Assembly: GCF_012396365.1 (NCBI RefSeq)
Contig: NZ_JAAXPG010000004.1
Span: 186,001-250,000 of the forward strand
DNA: 64,000 bases
Origin: Nocardiopsis alborubida
GTDB taxonomy: Bacteria > Actinomycetota > Actinomycetes > Streptosporangiales > Streptosporangiaceae
Direction of reading: 5' to 3'
The notes beneath the pieces are model-generated. The model made no database searches. It was given only the letters and a program-made list of their open reading frames with translations, and was not told where the DNA came from. The translations under genes and the position numbers were made by a program. Each line of letters opens with the position of its first letter. Positions within the stretch are counted from its first letter, which is position 1. Of the stretch, positions 57,705-64,000 are shown in pieces.

Positions 57705-57853
57705 CCTCCCTGGAACGTGCGCCCGCCGGTCGTGGCGGGCGCACGAGCCTCGGGCGGTGAGCGGGACCACCTCCGCTGAGGGGCGCCGAACGGAACTGTG
57801 GGGGTTCCAGGCGCGTACCGGCGGAGGGAGGAGTCTCCGCCGCCCGAGGCCCG

Positions 57854-57889
57854 ACCGCGGTTCCGGACCGGGGGGACCGGAACCGCGGT
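57854..57889. terminator. Hairpin terminator 1 between convergent genes
   Basis: ACCGCGGTTCCGG (57854-57866) pairs with CCGGAACCGCGGT (57877-57889) across a 10-nt loop, in the convergent region between the secreted repeat protein and the LCP gene. Confidence 0.75.
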
Positions 57890-57922
57890 TCTTCGTGCCC
57901 GGAGTCCCCGGGAACACGGAAA

Positions 57923-57967
57923 GGGCCCCGGAGCCGGTACGGAAAGGTCGTACCGGCCCCGGGGCCC
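57923..57967. terminator. Hairpin terminator 2 between convergent genes
   Basis: A 19-position stem (57923-57941 with 57949-57967, one A-C mismatch) with loop GAAAGGT lies 33 bp beyond the first hairpin. Together they could end transcription from both sides. The DNA from here to 58050 has imperfect repeats of CCAGAAAGCC. Confidence 0.7.
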
Positions 57968-58073
57968 CTCGGTGCTCCGGGAGACACGGAAAGGTCCCAG
58001 AAAGCCACAGAGGGCCCCAGAAAGCCCGGAAGCCCCAGAAGGCTTCAGGGACCTCGGAGGCTTCCTCCGGGGC

Positions 58074-59657
58074 CTACTCCATCTCGTCCCCGGTGCCGTA
58101 CCCCAGGCCGTCGGAGCACGGGTTGGAGGTGGCGTCGCGTCCCACGCCCGGACGGGCCGGGTCGTCCTCCGGGGAGGCGTCCGCGACGTCCTCGTCCACC
58201 GGTGAGGGCGAGGCGCCGGGCGGGTCCTGGGGAGCGGCGGCCTCGTCGGCCATCGTGAGGGGCAGGGGCCGGTCCTCGCGCACGGCGGTGAACAGCTCCT
58301 CGGCCTGGTCCTCGTACCACAGGACCCGGTTGGGGTTGGAGGGCGCCTGGTACCAGGGCACGGTGTGGAACTCGATGTCGGTCAGCTCCACGTCCGCCAG
58401 GGTCACGGCGATCGACAGCATCCGGTCGAACGTGAGGGCGCTGTCGGTGGCGCTGTGCTCGGCCACCGCGCGCAGGACGGCGTTGAGCCTGCCCGGGTCG
58501 GTGATCACGTCGTTGCTGGTCACCTGCTCGGCCAGGGCCGCGAGGAACATCTGCTGGCGGTCGATGCGGCCGATGTCGCCGCCGTCGCCGATCTCGTAGC
58601 GGGCCCGGACGAACGACAGGGCCTCGTCGCCGTCGAGCGTCTGCTGGCCCGCGTCGAGGTCGAGCTTGGAGCGGCTGTCCTCCATCGGCTCGGGGATGCA
58701 CATGTCCACGCCGCCGATGGCGTCCACCACGTCCCGGAAGCTCATGAAGCTGAGGTGCACGAAGTGGTCGATGCGGACGTCGCTGAGCGACTCGATGGTG
58801 CGGACCACGCAGGGCGGGCCGCCGTGGTACATCGCGGCGTTGATCATGCCGAAGTAGCCGGACGTGCCCTCGGTGTCGCCGTAGGGGTCGCACTCGGGCA
58901 GGGCCACCAGGGAGTCGCGGGGGAAGCTGATCACCGACACCCGGCTCTCGGGCGAGATGTGGGCCAGCATGATCGAGTCCGAACGCTCGCCCTCGAACTC
59001 GGTCGAGTAGGCGGTGCTGCCCTCCTCATAGCCGTCGGTGCCCATGAAGAGGATGTTGACGGAGTCGTTGATCCTCTCGGGCCGGTCCTCCTCCGTGAGC
59101 AGTTCGTCGATGTCGTACTGGACCATGTCCGAGCGCAGCGAGCGGTAGTAGCCGTAGGCGGTGGCGACCCCGGCGGTCAGGACGAGGACCAGGCTCGCGG
59201 CGACCCACACCAGGATCCGGCCGGTCCGACGCCGTTTCGTGCGGACGGGAGGGGCGGCGGCCGCGGTGCCCGCGTCCGGGGCGGTTTCGGCGGCCCCGGT
59301 GTCCGCGCCTGGGGCGGTTTCGGCGGCCCCGGTGGGCTCCTGGGCCTCTGGGGTCTCTGGGTTCTTCTGGGCCTCACCGGTGTCAGAGGTCACACCGATT
59401 TCAGCGGTCTCGTTGGCCTCTTCGGCCTTTCCGGTCTCCTCGGCCTCCTCGGCCTTTCCGGTTTTCTCCGTCCCCTCGGTCCCGTCCGGCTCGTGTGCCC
59501 GGTCGGTCCCGTCAGCTCCGGTCTCGGGCGCGGCGGTGTCCCCGCCGGCCGCGTCGTCGCCGGTGTTCCCGGACCCGGAGCGGGGCGTTGAGTCGGCCTC
59601 GGTGTCGTCTGGTGTGTGGTCCTTGCCGGAGGCAGAGGGCTTCTCGTCAGCGGGCAT
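58074..59657 (-). CDS. LytR-CpsA-Psr (LCP) family cell-wall ligase
   Basis: A 527-aa single-pass membrane protein. The N-terminal 150 residues are acidic, Glu/Ala/Thr-rich imperfect repeats (GKAEEAEETGKAEEANETAE, GAAETAPGAD); a helix (ILVWVAASLVLVLTAGVATAYGYY) follows; the LCP domain (residues about 215-420) has DSIMLAHISPESRVSVISFPRDSL, VHLSFMSFRDVVDAIGGVDM and ARYEIGDGGDIGRIDRQQMFL with the pyrophosphate-binding Arg/Asp residues. LCP enzymes attach teichoic acids or polysaccharides to peptidoglycan. ATG 59657 has a weak ribosome site. Confidence 0.9.
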   Translation of the reverse strand: MPADEKPSASGKDHTPDDTEADSTPRSGSGNTGDDAAGGDTAAPETGADGTDRAHEPDGTEGTEKTGKAEEAEETGKAEEANETAEIGVTSDTGEAQKNPETPEAQEPTGAAETAPGADTGAAETAPDAGTAAAAPPVRTKRRRTGRILVWVAASLVLVLTAGVATAYGYYRSLRSDMVQYDIDELLTEEDRPERINDSVNILFMGTDGYEEGSTAYSTEFEGERSDSIMLAHISPESRVSVISFPRDSLVALPECDPYGDTEGTSGYFGMINAAMYHGGPPCVVRTIESLSDVRIDHFVHLSFMSFRDVVDAIGGVDMCIPEPMEDSRSKLDLDAGQQTLDGDEALSFVRARYEIGDGGDIGRIDRQQMFLAALAEQVTSNDVITDPGRLNAVLRAVAEHSATDSALTFDRMLSIAVTLADVELTDIEFHTVPWYQAPSNPNRVLWYEDQAEELFTAVREDRPLPLTMADEAAAPQDPPGASPSPVDEDVADASPEDDPARPGVGRDATSNPCSDGLGYGTGDEME

Positions 59658-60118
59658 AGTGCAATCTCGGTGAGTTCGGACGGCGGGAGGTGCCAACGGT
59701 CGGACGCCGGGCCGGAGGGACACGCGTCCGCGTTCGGGGGAGGGCGGGGAGCGCGCGGAACGTCAGCGGCGGGCGGTCACCGGATCCGGGGCCTCCTGGG
59801 GATTCGGGGGCGGCCCACGGGGCACAGGCAGCACCGGGAAGCGGGTGCGGCCGACGGCACGGAAAACGCGTGCGTGGCAGAGATCCTAGGTCAAGTTCCT
59901 CCCGCCCGCGCGCGCGGGTTGTCCTTGGACGGGGAGCCTGACCGCAATTGCGCCGCACGATTCCTCGGCTCCCGTGGTCGTCTCCTGGAGCCCGTCCGCC
60001 TGACTTTCCCCGGAGTGTCCGCTCGAAACACCTCTGTCCGGTCCCCGCGGGGACCGGACGCGGACCGCCCGCGTCCCTCGGAGCGGGGACGGCGGGCGGT
60101 GGGGGCTGCGGATCCAGG
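59658..60118. other. 461-bp region between LCP gene and upstream gene
   Basis: No gene is supported. It contains the promoter area of the LCP gene and the terminator at 60036-60059 of the next gene. I find no recognised operator. Confidence 0.4.
60036..60059. terminator. 24-bp palindromic terminator
   Basis: GTCCGGTCCCCG and CGGGGACCGGAC are perfect complements without spacer. It lies 60-83 bp downstream of the membrane protein gene that ends at 60119. Confidence 0.65.
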
Positions 60119-60793
60119 TCAGTCGTCCCAGAAGGCGCTCTCCTTGGCGGGCTCCTCCGCGGCCGCGGAGGAGGAGCGCCCGCCCTTCGCCGCGGGCTTG
60201 GCGGGGGTCTTGGCCGCGCTCTTGGCGGACTTGCGGGCCGGGGCCGCGGCCGCGGGCTTGGCACCGGTGTGCCGGGGGCGCGGGGTGACCGCGCTCTTGG
60301 CGATGGGCTCGGCGGGACGCGGCGTCTCGCCGGAGTGGATGCTCAGCGCCTCCTCCTCCACGGACAGCATCCTGCGGATCTGGGCGGGCACCTCGGGCAG
60401 CTTCTCGGAACGCAGGTGCGCGCCGAGCACCTCCAGGGCGTGGTCGCACAACAGCTGGCGGGAGCGCTCGGCCCTGACCCCGCTGAGCTCCTCGACCTCC
60501 GGCAGGGACCGCTCGCGCAGCAGGCGGATGACGTCGCGCAGCCGGTCCCGCGTCTTGCGGTCGGTCATGGACATGACGGTCAGCTCCGCCTCGGCGAGGA
60601 AGCTGTCGCCGCCGTCGACCGAGTCGCGTTCGGCGATGAAGGCGCTGGTGAGGGTGCGCGCGGAGGCGCGGGAGGAGGTGCGGATGCCGTCGCGCCTGAC
60701 CAGGCGGGCCTGGACGGCGGTGACGACGACGCTGGTGACCAGGCTGATTCCGGCACCCAACAGGATCAGCGCGAGGGGGTTCTCTAGAAGCAC
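60119..60793 (-). CDS. Membrane-anchored protein with histone-H1-like basic tail
   Basis: A 224-aa protein. One N-terminal membrane helix (LALILLGAGISLVTSVVVTAVQARLV) leads to a predicted helical region (residues 30-150) and a C-terminal Lys/Ala/Pro-rich tail (AKPAAAAPARKSAKSAAKTPAKPAAKGG), like the tails of bacterial histone H1 and HU-like proteins, ending in an acidic FWDD. GTG 60793 has GGAAAGG upstream. The tail could bind DNA, RNA or anionic polymers. No family is recognised for the middle region. Confidence 0.65.
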   Translation of the reverse strand: MLLENPLALILLGAGISLVTSVVVTAVQARLVRRDGIRTSSRASARTLTSAFIAERDSVDGGDSFLAEAELTVMSMTDRKTRDRLRDVIRLLRERSLPEVEELSGVRAERSRQLLCDHALEVLGAHLRSEKLPEVPAQIRRMLSVEEEALSIHSGETPRPAEPIAKSAVTPRPRHTGAKPAAAAPARKSAKSAAKTPAKPAAKGGRSSSAAAEEPAKESAFWDD

Positions 60794-61202
60794 GGCGGGG
60801 ACCTTTCCGGGCGGGGGTCCGCACGGGCGCGGCCACGGGGGTGACGGAGATGTGCGGGGCGGGGGCGGTGCTCGGTGACTATTCGTCACACCGAGGGCGG
60901 TTGTCAAGTGCGGATACGGGGCGCGTGCGCGCTGACGAACGCGTCGTCGCAGGTCGTTCGGGTGGGCGCGGGGGCACGGCCCGGGTCGGTGGCGGAGCGG
61001 TCGTCGGAGGGGGCCGAAGCCCCTCCCGTGCGAGGATTCCCGGTCAGGCGAAGAGGTAACTTCCCGTCCACGGCCTGGGGACGCAGAAGGGGTGCCCGGA
61101 CGTGCGCCGGGACCGGTCCCGCCCCCGGGGCCGGCCCCGGGGGCGGGGCGCACGGGCCCCGCCGGGCCCTTACGCGCCCTCCTCGGCCTCCCGCCGGCCC
61201 TC
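60794..61202. other. 409-bp region between ROK gene and membrane protein gene
   Basis: No gene is supported. It contains the terminator at 61118-61147, and on the left the promoter region of the leftward membrane protein gene. Confidence 0.4.
61118..61147. terminator. 30-bp GC palindrome, likely ROK gene terminator
   Basis: A perfect 30-bp palindrome of C and G bases with GGCC at its centre lies 56-85 bp downstream of the ROK gene stop codon. Confidence 0.65.
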
Positions 61203-62390
61203 TCAGCCCGCCAGGAGCTTGTTCACCGCTTCCGGCGACAGGATCTCCTCCGTCACCATGGCCGCGCAGCCGCGAACGCCCGCGTCGTCCCACAGGGAGC
61301 TGGCCACGACGCGCAGTTGCCGGGTGGCCAGGGCGGTGCACTGCTGGAACACCACCTCGCGCACGCCAGCCACCAGGTGGTCGTAGGCCTCGGCCAGGTC
61401 GCCGCCCAGCACGATCACCTCGGGGTTGAGCAGGTTCACCGCCCCCGCGAGCGCCTCACCCAGTTTCCTACCGGCCTCCCGGACCAGGGTGACGGCCACC
61501 GGGTCGCCCCCCGAGGCCAGCGCCACCAGGTCCTTGAGCGTCTCCGCCTCGCGCCCCTGCTCGGCGGCGCTCTCCAGCAGCCGCCGCCCCCCGGCGACCG
61601 CCTCCAGGCAGTCGGTGTTGCCGCAGCGGCACGGGAGCCCCCCGGCGCCGCGCACCGGGATGTGCCCGATCTCCCCGGCGGCGCCCAGCGAACCGCGCAG
61701 CAGCCGTCCGCCGGACAGCAGGCCCGCGCCGATCCCGGTGGAGGCCTTCACGAACACCATGTCGTCGGGGTGCCCGTGCCCGCCCGCGATGTGCTCGCCG
61801 AGCGCCATCACGTTCACGTCGTTGTCGACCATCACCGGCACCGGGAAGCGCTCGGCGACCAGCGGGGCCAGTGCCACGCCCGCCCACTTGCCGAGGAAGG
61901 GGCGGTCGTCGGCGCGGCCCGCGTGGAACTCGACGGTGCCGGGCAGGCCGATGCCCACGCCGCGCACGTCACCGGGGTCGCGGCCGAGCGAGGCGATCTG
62001 CTCCGACCAGGTGTCCAGCAGCCAGGGCAGGGTGGCGTCGGGGCCCTGTTCCATCGCGGGCGAGCCCGGCGTCCGCACGAGCACCTCGCCGTCGAGGTCG
62101 CACACGGCGGCCTGGCTGCGGACCATGCCCAGGGCGCTGGTGAGGATGAGGCCGCTGGCGGCGTTGAACTCCAGCAGGGTGGGCGGCCGCCCACCGCTGG
62201 AGACCGCGCCCGAGCCCTCGGTGACGAGCCCGCCGCCGATCAGCTCGGTGACCCGCAGGGCGACGGAGGGACGGGACAGGCCCGTGACCCGGCCGATCTC
62301 GGAGCGGCTGGTCGCGGTTCCGGAGCGGATGAGGTCCAGGATGTGGCCGCTGGTGGCAGCAGAGGACAGGCGTCCGGGGGTTCTGGCCAT
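61203..62390 (-). CDS. ROK family transcriptional regulator or sugar kinase
   Basis: A 395-aa protein. An N-terminal winged helix (SGHILDLIRSGTATSRSEIGRVTGLSRPSVALRVTELIGGGLV) precedes a ROK domain (GVGIGLPGTVEF, VMVDNDVNVMALGEH, KASTGIGAGLLSGG, GEIGHIPV and the zinc-site CRCGNTDCLEAVA). The HTH makes a sugar-responsive repressor more likely than a free kinase. It is divergent from zwf across 210 bp, so it may control the pentose-phosphate entry gene. The usual GxxGCLE motif reads CGNTDCLE here. Confidence 0.9.
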   Translation of the reverse strand: MARTPGRLSSAATSGHILDLIRSGTATSRSEIGRVTGLSRPSVALRVTELIGGGLVTEGSGAVSSGGRPPTLLEFNAASGLILTSALGMVRSQAAVCDLDGEVLVRTPGSPAMEQGPDATLPWLLDTWSEQIASLGRDPGDVRGVGIGLPGTVEFHAGRADDRPFLGKWAGVALAPLVAERFPVPVMVDNDVNVMALGEHIAGGHGHPDDMVFVKASTGIGAGLLSGGRLLRGSLGAAGEIGHIPVRGAGGLPCRCGNTDCLEAVAGGRRLLESAAEQGREAETLKDLVALASGGDPVAVTLVREAGRKLGEALAGAVNLLNPEVIVLGGDLAEAYDHLVAGVREVVFQQCTALATRQLRVVASSLWDDAGVRGCAAMVTEEILSPEAVNKLLAG

Positions 62391-62600
62391 AGCTCATTCA
62401 ACCACGAGGTTACGACTGCAAGGCTGGGAGGTTATGTAAATAATTGTTCTCAAGTGTGCTTGGTTTTTTACCATAGTCGGGCTTAGGCTCAAAGAGCCGG
62501 ACGTCCCGCGCGTCCGCGCCGCCTCCCCGCACCCCCCGCCTGCGCCACACTCCGCCCCCCGCTCCCCATCCCCTTCCCTCCCCGCTGGAGCAGACCGAAG
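62391..62600. promoter_or_regulatory. Divergent ROK/zwf promoter region
   Basis: A 210-bp intergenic region with the AT-rich tract TATGTAAATAATTGTTCTC near 62434, rare in this GC-rich window. It is a good place for the promoters of both genes and for a ROK operator, but no perfect palindrome was found. Confidence 0.4.

Positions 62601-64000
<1,400 letters not shown>

Overview
The window is very GC-rich DNA with actinomycete codon use. GTG and TTG starts, ZAS-type anti-sigma, LAXTG sorting signal, Asp23/AmaP operon, PepSY and DevRS families all point to an Actinomycetota genome. Protein resemblance suggests Streptosporangiales, perhaps Nocardiopsis; this genus call is an inference. A perfect ParB-box palindrome at 6129-6144 makes a chromosomal location likely.

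Layout. 1-6000: a GntR/FCD regulator, a PAP2 phosphatase, an SRPBCC protein and a CopB-type copper ATPase behind two CsoR-like boxes. 6100-11500: a parS-like site, a small P-loop kinase, a polyphosphate polymerase/DUF4956 pair, and a two-component operon headed by an Asp-rich membrane protein. Matching 11-bp direct repeats precede both operons. 11500-18700: a PepSY membrane protein with a His-rich loop, small membrane proteins, a DMT transporter and a three-gene ABC-2 type exporter. 18900-23400: an Asp23/AmaP/DUF2273/DUF6286 envelope-stress cluster, divergent from an ECF sigma factor and a zinc anti-sigma/Asp23 fusion. 23500-31200: a DUF418 protein, a short DUF6286-like paralog, an ACT-domain membrane protein, an L,D-transpeptidase, a Stealth phosphotransferase, a PP2C-like phosphatase and an XRE-like protein. 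31500-38400: secreted proteins (choice-of-anchor I, LAXTG protein, DUF4232), a truncated reductase pseudogene and an alditol oxidase. 38690-41160: tRNA-Arg(ACG) and two secreted beta-glucanases (GH16, GH64). 41500-52000: gabT/gabD and a catabolic cluster (GntR, two maleate-isomerase-like proteins, DUF3830, hydroxyacid dehydrogenase, amidase). The palindrome GATTGTTGACAATC occurs three times and links these into one regulon. 52100-64000: convergent DevR/DevS-like genes, low-complexity secreted proteins, an LCP ligase, a membrane protein with a basic tail, a ROK protein and a zwf gene cut by the window end.

The clearest systems-level signals are the GntR regulon (44.1-52 kb), the shared response-regulator repeats tying a two-component system to polyphosphate synthesis, the twin CsoR boxes before copB, the parS-like site, and a dispersed repeat at 15.9 and 46.0 kb. 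No CRISPR array, rRNA, prophage or insertion sequence was recognised.
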